The notes under the pieces: model-generated | What the model was told of the DNA's origin: nothing | The model's input: only the letters and a program-made list of their open reading frames with translations | Databases searched by the model: none | Part shown: one piece after another, positions 1 through 11,551 of the stretch | How positions within the stretch are numbered: position 1 is the stretch's first letter | How the letters are laid out: each line of letters starts with the position of its first letter | Position numbers and translations under genes: made by a program | From: Topomyia yanbarensis | Taxonomy: Eukaryota > Arthropoda > Insecta > Diptera > Culicidae | NCBI RefSeq assembly: GCF_030247195.1 | Contig: NC_080671.1 | Coordinates: 96,421,870-96,485,869, forward strand | Direction of reading: 5' to 3' | Length of the DNA stretch: 64,000 nt

Positions 1-1176
1 ATTTTTTATATTGTTCACCGTGAAAGTAATTTAAACATATTACAAAGAGTCAAATCATGAAAAACCAAATTTTTAATATAACTTTTTCATTTTTTTCCAA
101 CCTATCCTTCAGATGTTTTTCAGAGTTTTTGAAGACGAACATTTTCTTCTAATACATCAAAACTCTAGCTTTTATTGTCCAGAAGATATAAGCACCTAAT
201 ATTTTAAAAATAGAATTTTTTAAATCAATTTTATGAAATTTTAAAAAAATATTGTGTTCGCCATTTTTTGCTCGATTATAACTCTAATCATGATCTTATT
301 TATAGTTTAAAAAGAATTATCTTTTATTTGCCCCAAATGAGTGAGATTGTGATTCCAAACAACACCATTTTTGGCGAAAAAGTGCTCATAACTTTTCAAC
401 GGAAATAGCTAGATATATGGTGCCATGAAACAAATTATTTGCCTTGGAACAATCTTAAAGTTGTCTGAAGACTACTTCAGTTTTAAATGAATACAGCAAA
501 AGTTATTGGAATAAAACTGTATTTCGAAGGAACACCCTAAGCTCCAACTTTAAATTTGTTGTAAAATAAAAAGTATGACAGATAGAGCTTACATATCTTC
601 AGCAAACTTTTCCAAAACTCGTCGTTCTACAACTTCGCTAAAGGTCGTTTGGCTCTATCTAGAATGATTAAAAAGTTAATTTTTTGATCTTGGTAAAATT
701 AAAACCACCCTAACTGTTGTTTTAACAAAAAGAGGCGGTTCATAAACTACGAAAACTTCTCCAAAGACTTAATAAGGCTAAGTTGTTTAGTTTTAGTAAA
801 ATCTCAAAATTCCTGCTAAATTTGCATTCTGGACCACTGTGCAATGTGTTGTATTCTGCACCTTGTAAACGTCTACTCCAGAGAATCTCGAATTTTCCGC
901 GACATCAGGGTTTGTCTTATTTGATTGGTCTTTAATTCGTTGAATTCTTGAATAACCATTGGTATGATTTTCGTGGTAAATAATTTTATAAAATCATATT
1001 CAATATAAAAAGAGCTAACTGTTCAAATCAATAAATGCATACATTTTCGTCGGAAACTTTCTATGATACTATTAGGCATAATGTCTAATATTTATATTTG
1101 TGAGTTTCCAAATCAGCACCCTTTTTAGCGTTTCCTTGTCTCGCGTCGCGTTTTGGTGAGTGTAGACTAAAATCTG
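1..1176. other. AT-rich non-coding DNA, no gene seen
   Basis: No open frame or splice-compatible exon is convincing here. The sequence has long A/T runs, and its texture resembles the inverted-repeat elements further along the window (for example 41.0-42.8 kb), so it is probably old transposon debris. I could not place any boundary. Confidence 0.5.
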
Positions 1177-1767
1177 CTTTAGGTTAGGAATCGGCATTCC
1201 TATCTGTTCTCAATAAATAACTTCTGTATATTCTCTTCTTCCGACGTTTCGGTTCTTATTGGACCTTTCTCAAGGAATCTGTGAATTTTATTGCGCCCAT
1301 TAAATTATTTTAAAAGACAATTCAAAAAAAACTTTTACCGACATTTTGATGTTCTCTTTGCGGTTAGTTCTTGCTAAACGCATAGTTGTCAAGTTCTGCC
1401 TAACTGTGTAGTGAATCGTAGCATTAAAATAATGTTGGCTAGTCTTGCGACCCCAATTTTATCGTGTACTTACGTTACTGGTTTGGGATCATGAAACTGC
1501 ACAGCACAACTTTATTAAGTTTAATCGAATTGTGTGTTATGTCGTGTTGTTATTCGGTGTGGTTGGTGTGTGAAATCTCGTTCATCTGTTTGTTAGTTAT
1601 TCTCTCTCTATATTTGTTTTGATCCTCTCTTCTTCTCGACGAATTTAGTAGTCCGGCATATCCAGCATGCAAGATTCCTCGAGAGAGGTCCAATAATGAC
1701 CGAAACGTCGGAAGAAGAGAGCATACAGAGGCTGTTTATGACTAAAAGGCCTATTCCTAACCTAAAG
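1177..1767. mobile_element. MITE with about 90-bp imperfect terminal inverted repeats
   Basis: The left end reads CTTTAGGTTAGGAAT and the right end is its reverse complement, ATTCCTAACCTAAAG. The similarity continues inward through a block containing CCGACGTTTCGGT on the left and ACCGAAACGTCGG on the right, at about 1234-1275 and 1680-1735. The element is about 591 bp with no coding capacity, which fits a non-autonomous DNA transposon. I could not define a target-site duplication, so the superfamily is open. Confidence 0.7.
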
Positions 1768-3269
1768 AAGCAAGCTAAGTTCGTACGTTAGCCCAACCCC
1801 AAAAATAAGTGCAAAATTAGTATTCAAAATTTTGGTTTAAAACCTTACGAGCGTTTTCTTTCTGGTAATACTTGTAGTATCTTGACCAGACTAGTACTGT
1901 TTAAAGCAATTTAATTTGTTTCTAACATTGAACATTGAAAACATTTGTCGAACCTTAAGTAAGTTTAACTGAAAGCTTTATCGAATTTCCACCACCATAT
2001 ATTTATGAGACTAATTTTTATTCATTTCCACTCCCTGCAGGTACCACAGGACGTGAAAGCCGGACTGGGCAACGGTGGATCGAGTGATTAATACTTGCTG
2101 GATTACTTCGGTACCACTGACTCAGCGTCAAGTTTCATGTAAAAGTTTCTTCCTTTTTCTTCAAGCACAGGTAGCGTAGCCATCCGCATATTAGCAGCTC
2201 TAAGAGTAGAATGTTACTTAGTAGAGTGGTTCCAGCATTTCGGGCACATTCGGCTGGCTAGCAAGCAGCAGAAAGGAAGGAACCACTCGGTACTTAGTGT
2301 TTTTCAAACGTTGCTCCAAAAGACAACACACTACTTACCAGTAGACACTACGATAGATTTGAAGTCTTGAAGAAAAGAAATCTCATTCACCATCAGCGAT
2401 TCGATTCAGTAGGAAACTTTAGATGTAAACTTGTAGCCGATTTGAGCAACTTGCATAGTGCTACCAGAGGTAAGGGAATTTTCTGAATGGATAAAGAACC
2501 TTGTTCCAGCGACTGACCCAGTTATCGGAAGGGGAGAGTAGGAAAACGAGAGCAAATCATGGTTGTGACAAAATTCAAACAGGATGAAATTAGGGACAAT
2601 TGTAGACTCCGAGAGACTACCGCAATAAATCCTCTTCGATAATTCTGCTCGACGAATATAAGAACTATAGCTAGAGAATAATATCATGTTGTGTCCAACA
2701 TTAATTTTATAGTTTCCGTTCTTTATTCTATATCTACATGCATATTTGAGAAAAACAAGGAAACGCCGATACGCCGCTTGAATTTATTTTAAATAAAATT
2801 AAAATCGTTTCCAAACTCTCTTTGAAACTACATAACCGTGATATATCCAGAGCTGATGAGTGACAACGAGCCAGCACGAGCAAAAAAAAAACTAAGAGAA
2901 AACCAACAGAAGTGGCGTAAAATAAGCAAATTACGCCCTTGTCCCTCTGCTTCAGCATAAAATTAAATTTCCGAAATTAAAATATAAAACGATTCATAAA
3001 TAGGCATTAGGCAAATTTGAACCAGAAGAACGGCTAGTGAGAGTGCCCCTCGCTCAGAGCCTAATATAAATATTAATTAATAAGTAATTTTGATGCGCAT
3101 AGTAGTAGGAGGCAAGGGAGAAATGTAAATTCAAAAACAAGAATTATCTCGTATCTTATGGAGCAACAGGAAGAGAAAAAAAATGAAAAATGGACCGAAA
3201 GTAATATCTATTCTATGAAAAGAATGGTGAAACAACCAACCAAGACAATATCCTTTTACTTACTAAGCT
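1768..3269. other. Non-coding DNA, no gene seen
   Basis: AT-rich sequence with only short chance open frames. A somewhat more GC-balanced patch lies at 2040-2330, but it shows no recognisable protein or repeat boundary. Confidence 0.4.
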
Positions 3270-3320
3270 CTCTAACGATGCTCTACGTAGGCGCGCAGTA
3301 GATTGAATCCATTTATCACT

Positions 3321-3395
3321 ATGTCGTCCTTTCCCGAACCGTCGCCGAACCGAAAGGTACGCGAAGAGGAATCGCGCGGCGTGGAAATCCTGCAG
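3321..3395 (+). CDS. Candidate first coding exon in a CpG-rich island
   Basis: A GC-rich, CpG-rich block at about 3270-3620 stands out from its AT-rich surroundings. Within it an ATG at 3321 opens 25 codons (beginning MSSFPEPSPN) that run into a good splice donor, CAG|GTAATT, at 3395/3396 in phase 0. A protein-initiating exon is therefore plausible. No matching downstream exon was found on this strand, and the product is not recognised. The MIF4G gene at 52 kb cannot continue this frame, because its first exon has in-frame stops before its ATG. The block could instead be a transposon fragment; a 116-codon open frame also runs on the minus strand (3272-3622). Confidence 0.25.
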
Positions 3396-3639
3396 GTAAT
3401 TAGTGTCTCAACTTTTAGATGCCCCCGGATCTGTGACCTTAACTCGGTGCGAGGGCGTGAAACGGATTTTCTCACCTGCCGCGCCGTGGTCTTACCGCGT
3501 GTTATAATGGTACCGTACCGTCGCTGGGAAAAGGGTGCATTCAGCCGAACCGGGATCAAGCCTTGGGGTTCGAGCCGGCCGCGATGAAGCGATAATCTTC
3601 CATGGTAAACAGATAGCTTCATCTTCGGGACTGAGGAAT

Positions 3640-6600
3640 GGTTTGTTTGACTAATAGTAATTAACTTTCTATAGTGTTTGCATATTCGTTATTTCGATGT
3701 TAAAATTATGGGTGCAATCGGACCGTCCAGTTGATTTGTTTGGTTTGTAAAATATGGTTAATGATGATGGTAAACCAACATTTCGAAACCGTTAATTAAG
3801 CAGTATGCGTTTCTGGTGGAAAAACGGAAAATTAGCATTAGTTTACTATGGAAGGTATGAGTATGAGTGATCTTCATACGTCCTACTGGGAGACGTATAT
3901 AAATGTGCCAATGGCATGCATGGGAAAAAGTGACCATCGAATTTAGTAACCGGACACACCTGAAAAACATTAGCACCTCTCAAAAAGTCCCTATGCGAAA
4001 TTCGGGGTCGGTCATGATTAAAGGATCGCACAAAACAGTCAAAGTGCAAACACAAAAAGAGCATTTGAATATTTGAGAATCGAATTTATATTTTTGGCGC
4101 TAGTCTTAGAATGTCATGGAATGTCGAAATCTAGTATCATCTTAACAAAAAAAAATTGGGATAGCTTTTATGGGACTTGTAAAATTTTAGAATTGAATTA
4201 AGATATGGGTTTGGAAGGTAACTTTATTTTTTTAAGTTGCTAAGAAAATCTATATCATCCAGTCATATAGCAAGGGAAGACAGATGACCTCATTATTGCT
4301 TAAAGATTCTCTGACATGTCTTTATAGCTTTTAATGTTTCTTGACCCCACCATTTTCAAGTAAAATTAGTTTTGAAACCTTTCATGCGCTAGAAAAAAGT
4401 TGGGCATGAAAGGGTTAAGGACCGCCCCAAAACCGCTTTACCCAATTTGCTACGCACAATAAATGTTTCTAAGACAACAAATCTCCACATCTACTGCCCT
4501 AATGCAGTCGTATATTTTGCCAAAAGCGGATTTTAAATAGTATTTAAAACTAATTGGTGATCGCGCCGCCGATCTCTACTTTGTGGGCAGCGATGCAGAC
4601 ACGGTAGTCTTTTATAAAATACTTGTCGTTTGCCTGCTTAAAATAGGATGACACAACGTTAATCTAATCTGGGCGCACTTTCAAGATACCCATAGCGGCT
4701 GAATATTTCTGTGTCAGTTCTTTGGAATGGGTCTGATGAACCTGATCAATCTGAAATGTCGTATAGTTATTCCTAATTGTAACAGCTAGTTCGTCGGTGA
4801 AAACATTTTTATTGCATTTTTCTATTTTCCCGACCGGTAATGCCAATTTGTGCTACATAAGAAAACTTAGTTGGGCAACCACTTTCCTAGAACCCCAGTG
4901 TCCCAAAATATTTGCCAACTAAATAAACTTCTTCTGACGACAAGTGAAAATATCACAGCAATAAGCATGTTTTGAAAAAAATCTATTTTAATAGTAAATA
5001 TAAGTTTTCGATAAAAAAAATGGTTGGGCTGATATTTTGGTAATAAGCGAGGGCTACCAGGGTCGTTTGAATGCCAACTAATGACTTTTGCGTCATATCT
5101 GGTATCACTTATAACTTGGGAATGGGCTGATAAAATATGTTCTGTCACAAAACACGGACTGCAGGGCTCATGAACTATATTTCGCTAGAACATTGCCAGC
5201 CTGGGAAAAATGCTGAAGCAGGTCATAATGGAATTCTATTATATTCAGCACCCTCTATTACCATGCAAACAAGCCAAGCGTACACGATATCTGCGCTGCT
5301 CACCAAGTCGAGGATACACCAACAAAAAATTTGCATTTTGCTTTATGCGGATGCTGTAGTATTGTTGCTGACGGTTGTTGCCCGATTTCACAGTAGAGAC
5401 TGAACCGGCCCGGTGTTGCTATTTTGCTATCGCCGCAGAGACGTGGTGTATGGTGTTGCCATCGGTGTTCGTTGGTCGCTTCGAGAGGTATCACGCGCTG
5501 TGAACCTCGCATTCCCGCTCAATAGACATGTGTTGTACGAGTATCGGGCTGATGTTTTGGTAGTATGCAAGGGACACTACGGTTATTTGAAAGCCGAAGA
5601 GTGAGGTCTGGTCAATCAAAATCAATACTTTGGAGTGGTAATCCGTATGAGGTCCTAGAAATACGGACTACAAATCCAAAGTAGTACATATTCAACTCTC
5701 AAATCTCAAACGTCATGCTGTTATACCTTTCCTTATAAATAAGCACATATAATCGACAATGGCTTACCACTTTAAAGGTCTCAAGTAGGACAATAAAAAA
5801 GGATTTTTTTTTTGAAAATTCTACCACGGCGTAATCCAGTGAAGCTCTGTTCCATTCGTTTTTCAAATAATGATTCATAACAGCTTGGTAGGAAACTTGT
5901 AAAATTTCTTATTCTACTCCCCAGTTCAGTCCCCTAGAACAAATCGATGGACAAAAAACCTAAAAATCCTAAAAAAAACTTTTATTTAAAAAAATGTCCC
6001 CAATTTTTTTTCCAAAACTTATTTATAATATAGAAATATCTTTTTTCAAAACCTATTTTTTTCTTTTATATCAGATCTGACAACAAGCCTTAACCTAATT
6101 GACGAGACTTCGTAGAATAATTAGCTTCGACAGTTGCAATTTCAATCGAATTATAAGGGCTTTTTCCCGGTATAAAATGACGGTAACTCGCACTGGTCTC
6201 CAGTCACCCGAGACAGGTTTCTGTCAACGAAAACTATTGAACAATCTAGCGTCTTTTTGCAAAGTTAGACAGATTTTCCAAGTCGAATTTAATTCGGGCC
6301 GGATCCGGTGCATTATAGTTGCATGGTAGGAGTTTAATTGAAAATTCCATCATTGTCGAGCGTGAGTCGCTGGAGACGTTACTTGTAGGAGCATCGCGAA
6401 TGAAATTCTGTGCAAAATCAGAATCTGGACAAACTTTTCGGACAAAAATCCAACGATTCGAGAATCCTTGTCTCAGCATACAATTTTACACTTTCATTCG
6501 TGTAATATTACATGTCATTCATTTTACAGCAGTATTCGAGTAAAAATAAAGTGAAGTACATTGGTTTTCCCTTTAAAGAAAGTGTAATTTTCAATCCACG

Positions 6601-7100
6601 TGTAAAATTATTATAAAATTCGTTGAAGAAAGCACGACAAGTCGTGTGTATTTGTGGTGCAACATAATTTTACATTTATATTCAAGCTCCAAATATGTGC
6701 ATGAAAATAAACTTAGAATTACAAAATATTTTTCTCTGTGTTATATTTATTATAACCCTCATAATTTTTGTCTATTCCTTCGTATTCTTTCAGTTGCACT
6801 TTGCGTCGGGTTCCAAGCCTGTACATAAATATGAATGTCAAACAGGATTCGTCTTTAAACACTCCGACTTCCCGCTTAAAGTCAAACACATTGAACTGAG
6901 AAGGACCGATCTTCTTTCGAGTCAAAGATAGTCCATAAAGTATTCTGAAAATTTCGATAGAACTGACACAAACATTTTCATCTGTGCCAAATATCTCAAA
7001 AGTTTGCCAAGATAATCAGAATTATGACATTTTCTCTAAAACTAATGACGATTCTGGCGACATGCCTTCTATTAAGAACTACTACATATACATGGCCGCT
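3640..7100. other. Mostly non-coding DNA, no gene recognised
   Basis: About 3.5 kb with only short open frames, none with a recognisable domain. It includes A/T homopolymer runs around 5800-6070 and the direct repeat annotated separately at 5028-5601. No splice-consistent exon was identified. Confidence 0.4.
5028..5601. repeat. Direct repeat pair of about 55 bp flanking 460 bp
   Basis: Two similar segments lie in the same orientation, at about 5028-5085 and 5547-5601. Both contain GGGCTGAT, then TTTTGGTA, and then a segment ending with similar ...TTGAA(T/A)GCC text. The enclosed DNA (5130-5600) is more GC-rich than its surroundings and may be part of an unrecognised repeat. Confidence 0.4.
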
Positions 7101-8390
7101 CACAAAGTTGACATTGATGGTGTAGTCACCGAGTGAAATTTATCGTTCTACTGAAGTACGGGATTAGCTGCTTCAAGGACCCATTGCTCCATTGATTTTA
7201 AGTAGCAATCGCACTGGACCCATCCCAAGAAGATCCTTCACACCCGTGTCAGGTGACCTTTGGTGGTATTGCTTTGTGTTTGATTACGTCTTTTTCCGCA
7301 AGTATCTTCTGCCTGTTCGATTGCTTATAACCACGCGTCATTCATTGCAGCATTACACTAATTGCAAGCAAATGGGCCTTTGAAGCAATAAGACTCGGTG
7401 TGTCTTTTGTAGGGAGAGGTCATATGATCTAGTACCATGTCAGCGTACCAACAATGCCAGAGGAATATGAAGCGTTCCCTTACACAACGCTTTAAGTACT
7501 CTTTCGAGGAAATAGTAAAAGAAGTTTCGTCACTCTTCAGTCACCACGACAAATCAATATGGTCGCCAAATATATCAGCTGAAGGAAGCTCTGGCACAAA
7601 GCCAAAAAAAAACAACTCCTGCTCCAATATGAAGTTCATGCCGAACTTAAGCCTTCGGGGCCCCCGTTAACCTCCAGAAACAGGTCTGACTGGTTCCCTC
7701 CAATGTCTTCTCTAAAACTTGCGCGAACATCCAATTGGTGCAGCTGGCGGAATGCTCCCTCACGTCATACCTGGCTATAACTAGATCTTGACAAAATCTA
7801 GGATGTATGCAAGTCGTTGGCTACGGCGTCGCGTACTGCTTCACCTAGATGAATGTCTGTACCAAGTCCCCTCCGAAATGCGAAATGGCGATGATCGAGA
7901 AGATCCTTTTTCTCGAGGAGGGTCTGTTTACCATACTTCCCATCGTCTCCCCAAAGTAGGGAAGGAGAGGGATGAGTCTGAAGTCATTCGGACTCCCAGT
8001 TCCCTGGCATTTCTTCGGGATGGAAACCTTGAGTCAGTTCTCCGGTTGACTGGGAAGCTTACGAGAAAGTTGATCTTTCTTTCCACCAGATCGGTGCCCA
8101 ATTCCATCGACTCAGACGGCAGGTCACATCTGGTTCCTGGGCTGGCCATCTATTAGAGGTTAGACCCTTTAACAGGCTTCCAAGTGTAACGGTGACCGAA
8201 CCACGGATCAGCATGTGCGTTTCTTGGACTGCAAGGTAGATGGGCGTGGACTGAGCAGTAATGCATTGGAGGTGTCCTAAATTTGTTCTCAGGCCATCTA
8301 GGTTCACTGGATTGCCAGTGTGCAGATTATTCCGTCGGCTAGTGGAGCTGGAAGTTCTAATCCTCGCAGATCTGCTGGATCTAATTAGGC
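7100..8390 (-). mobile_element. Decayed LINE fragment, I/R1-like
   Basis: This GC-rich block contrasts with its AT-rich flanks. It contains the endonuclease start at about 8305 on the minus strand, followed by scrambled frames. No poly(A) tail or target-site duplication was found, so both boundaries are approximate. Confidence 0.4.
7930..8330 (-). pseudogene. LINE ORF2 endonuclease N-terminus, fragment
   Basis: Reading the minus strand from about 8305, a segment reads NLDGLRTNLGHLQ, followed shortly by YLAVQETHM. This closely parallels the start of the apurinic-type endonuclease of the LINE at 55.5-59.9 kb ([15 protein letters not shown] ... ALQETH). The QETH motif carries the catalytic Glu of this endonuclease family. 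The frame is lost shortly afterwards, so only the first domain block is readable. GC-rich sequence continues down to about 7.1 kb and is probably more of the same element, but its frames are scrambled. It is a separate element from the R1-like LINE at 11-15 kb. Confidence 0.5.
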
Positions 8391-8539
8391 TAGATCTTAT
8401 TGAAGTCGGTAGGACGGGTGCCGACGAGTGGGCCGCAGGAGTGCGTTCAGTGGACCTTTGACCTGTTGCTGGGCGGGGTTAAAGCGACGACAATTGGGTT
8501 CTGAAGGGTCCTGTAATGATAGGGACTTATCCGGGAGGG

Positions 8540-8906
8540 TCCAGAATTTCCTGCGTGAACTCATCCAATAACTGTGGCATTTCCTGACACTGGTAAGTGA
8601 ATTTTGTATGCGCAATAAGTAGGTTTTGTTATTGGCGGATAGGAGCCTTATGTTTACTTTGATGACGGCGGCGGAATTTCTCTCCGTAGCGATGTCCGTT
8701 ACGTGAGCCAATCTGCTCCAATTTTTGTCACGATATAGTCGGATATTCCACGGCGCTGAAACTATCCTACTGTGAATTCCCCAATGGTAGATTTCCCCCG
8801 ATACCGATGTTCGTTTCCGTGAGTCATTTAGCTCCCCACTTCGTCGTGATCTACTCGATCTAGTCCCCGGAGTTAGACCTAGCCTACTCAACGAGCCAGC
8901 CAGTAG
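8540..8906 (-). mobile_element. Probable 3' region of the R1-like LINE, cut off by the hAT insertion
   Basis: If the hAT element at 8915-11348 and one target-site copy are removed, this GC-rich segment becomes continuous with the R1-like LINE at 11357 and beyond, downstream of its reverse transcriptase on the minus strand. A minus-strand open frame (8397-8891) is present but shows no recognisable domain, so this is more likely 3' non-coding LINE sequence than a gene. Confidence 0.45.
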
Positions 8907-8914
8907 GTACTGAG
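8907..8914. repeat. Target-site duplication, left copy (GTACTGAG)
   Basis: The 8-bp GTACTGAG lies directly before the CAGGG terminus at 8915 and is repeated exactly at 11349-11356 after the opposite terminus. An 8-bp duplication is the hallmark of hAT transposition. Confidence 0.85.
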
Positions 8915-9154
8915 CAGGGTTGTTAATCGATAATTAATCGTCATCGTCGATAACGTTAACCACCCGTCAACGTCATCGGAAACTCCGTTAACGATAATTT
9001 ATCGTCGCCTTCATCGTCATCGTCGATAATTGTATCGTCGTTTTCATCGTCATCGAAGGTTCATCGGTTATCGCGATACATTTTGCGTTACTTTCTCGTT
9101 TATTGGGGTTGAAGTTGATGCGGTTAACTTTCAATTGTTTAGAAATAAATAACT

Positions 9155-9560
9155 ATTGAAGGACATGTTGTTGGCAGTAGAAAATCAATAGTTTTGGACA
9201 TTTTTTATGCACAGGGGGGGAGGGGGGGTCCGACGATGTGTCAAAATGGAATTTTTTGTCAACTTTTCGGGAGAGTTTTATATTGAAGGGAAAGTTATTG
9301 GCAGTTGACAATCAATAGTTTTGGACATTTTCAATACACAAGGGGCTCGACGATGTGTCAAAATGGATTTTTTCAACTTTTGAGGAAAGTTTGTTATATT
9401 GAAGAAGTTATTGGTAAGTGGAAATCAATAGTTTTGGACATTTTCAATGTACCGTCGGTGCATCAAAATAGATTTTTTTTCAACTTTTCGCGAACTATAT
9501 TGAAGGGCAGGTTGTTGGCAGTTGAAAATCGATAGTTTTGGACATTTTCAATTCACACGA
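9155..9560 (+). repeat. Subterminal tandem repeats of the hAT element, left array
   Basis: About four units of 100-130 bp each contain AATCAATAGTTTTGGACATT, at about 9183, 9310, 9425 and 9527. Each is followed by a variable GATGTGTCAAAA(T) stretch and a poly-T/CAACTTTT segment. Unit length shrinks inward. Confidence 0.8.
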
Positions 9561-10889
9561 GGATCCAAATTGGCAAAAAGGTGAAAGAAAGTCTTTGAAC
9601 CACAAAAAACATTTTTAGTTATAGTGTCTTCAGCAAAGTTTATTTATATTTTTTTTGCATTTAAAAAGTATTAGTTGGGTGATTAATCCCTCTAAAGCTG
9701 AGAAGAAAGTTTTTGCTTATGTTTATGAAAATTGAAAAAACTTTCAAAGTTGTTGAGAATATCTTAAGTATTAACTTCGCTGAAGAGACTATGTGTCTAT
9801 CTATCGATTTTAATTTACATTTGTGGAGATTTCTTTGATATACCCCTGAAAATTGCTTTTTTCAAAATACTTTTCCTGGTAAGTTTGTAGAATTTCAAAA
9901 TGTGCTAAGATGTTGTTCAGCATAAGAAAATACAGAATTTTTGTAATGTAAGTTTATTTGTATCTCTTACAACTTAGAAGTTATCGAATGTTTTAGTGCC
10001 CAAAAAGCAATATTTTGGTACGGAAGCCGCAAATTTCCGCAGACGAATACCAATACGAATCTGTAAAACAAACACTATAAAATCGTTTGGTGGGCTCTAG
10101 CTTACGTTCAAGTCAAATTCGAGTAAATTCCTTCTTTAGCATATTTTTCTTATCTTAGAGATGCAAAATATACAAAAATAATAATACTGTACTGTAAGAC
10201 CTCCTTAAGGGAATTTTTGGTTAAATGATCAGAACGGGTTATGAGGCTTTGTCGAGAAACTAAAGAAAAATATTTTAACCGCTCCGGTTTATTAAAAAGA
10301 AAGAAAAAAAAAGTTAGTTCAGGTGTTTGCGTTTCGACTTCGTCTCTTCAGAACCAGAAAAAATATGGGCCGATTTTGCCAATGTCATCGTTTTATCCGC
10401 CTATTCGCCAAGGGGCTGATAAAAACGGGTCTTCACTGTATTCAAAAAACGAATAAAACTCTATTATGAGGCCGTACATAAATTACACTACATATTTAAG
10501 GGTAAAAGAAGGAAGCATCTTGTTACATAGTGAAAGAAACGGAGGAGGGGGCTAAAAGCTTCCTAACTAGAAAAGGAAATCAAATGTTGGAAATATGTAT
10601 GTATATTCTCCTTTTTAAAATCCGAAATCTTCTGGTTTAAATTAAAATTATAATAAAATCTGTTAATCACCACACGACTTAAATGTGTAGTGTAATTTGT
10701 GAATGGTCTAATAATAGTGGTTTAGTAGTTTTTTCAATATATGTTTTTGCGTGCTAAAAATTACTAATTGCACAATAGCTCAAAATTTGTTTCCTTCATG
10801 GTCAAAACAATTTTGGTCACCTTTTTGCCGCTTGGAAACACTGTGCACCTGGGACTCTTCTGTGCACCAACTTACTCGAAAAGTTGAAA

Positions 10890-11100
10890 AAATTCATTTT
10901 TGACACATCATCGATCCCCTTCTGCGTATTGAAATGTCCAAAATTATTGATTTTCAATTGCCAACAACTTTCCCTGCAACATAATACATTTTCCCGAAAA
11001 GTTGAAATAATTTCATTTTGACGCATCGTCAGACCCCGCTGTGCATAGAAAATGTCCAAAACTATTGATTTTCAATTGCCAATAACATGTCCTTCAGTAG
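10890..11100 (-). repeat. Subterminal tandem repeats of the hAT element, right array
   Basis: Two clear inverted copies of the left-array unit are present: AATGTCCAAAATTATTGATT at about 10933 and AATGTCCAAAACTATTGATT at about 11050. They lie inside the right inverted terminal block. The right array is shorter than the left one, so the element is asymmetric. Confidence 0.75.
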
Positions 11101-11348
11101 GTATTTATTTCTAAACAATTGAAAGTTAACCGCATCAACTTCAACTGCAATAAACGGGAAAGTAACGCAAAATGTATCGCGATAACCGATGAACCGACGA
11201 TGACGATGAAAGCGACGATACAATTATCGACGATGACGATGAAGGCGACGATACATTATCGTTAACGGAGTTTCCGATGACGATACATTATCGTTAACGA
11301 GTAACGCCGATAAATTATCGTGAAAAATGTATCGCATTAACAACCCTG

Positions 11349-11356
11349 GTACTGAG
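11349..11356. repeat. Target-site duplication, right copy (GTACTGAG)
   Basis: Exact partner of the copy at 8907-8914, directly after the ...ACCCTG terminus. Confidence 0.85.
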
Positions 11357-11551
11357 GTCTGTTCCGGGTGAAGTGTAGCTTCCGGTTCGTCGACCCACTG
11401 CAAGCTATTCGACGCGGTACTGGAGGTGGATCTAGCCTGCTCACGAGTTTCCCGGTAGGGTGTCAAGGTCGTTCTGGCGATTTCAGCAAAATCTGTCGTC
11501 CGGATCGCTGGCGCCCCAACGATCCGAACCGGGTGCTACGTCGTGCAAAAC

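Larger units (their letters stand above)
8915..11348. mobile_element. Non-autonomous fold-back hAT-type element, 2434 bp
   Basis: The ends are CAGGGTTGTTAAT and its inverted copy ATTAACAACCCTG, flanked by the exact 8-bp duplication GTACTGAG. The terminal 250 bp on each side are inverted repeats crowded with ATCGTCATCG and GTTAACGATAA units. Further in come tandem subrepeats in opposite orientations. The central 1.2 kb (about 9570-10800) is AT-rich and has no transposase. CAGGG ends plus an 8-bp duplication identify hAT; absence of coding capacity means it was mobilised by an enzyme supplied elsewhere. It is inserted in the 3' part of an R1-like LINE. Confidence 0.88.
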
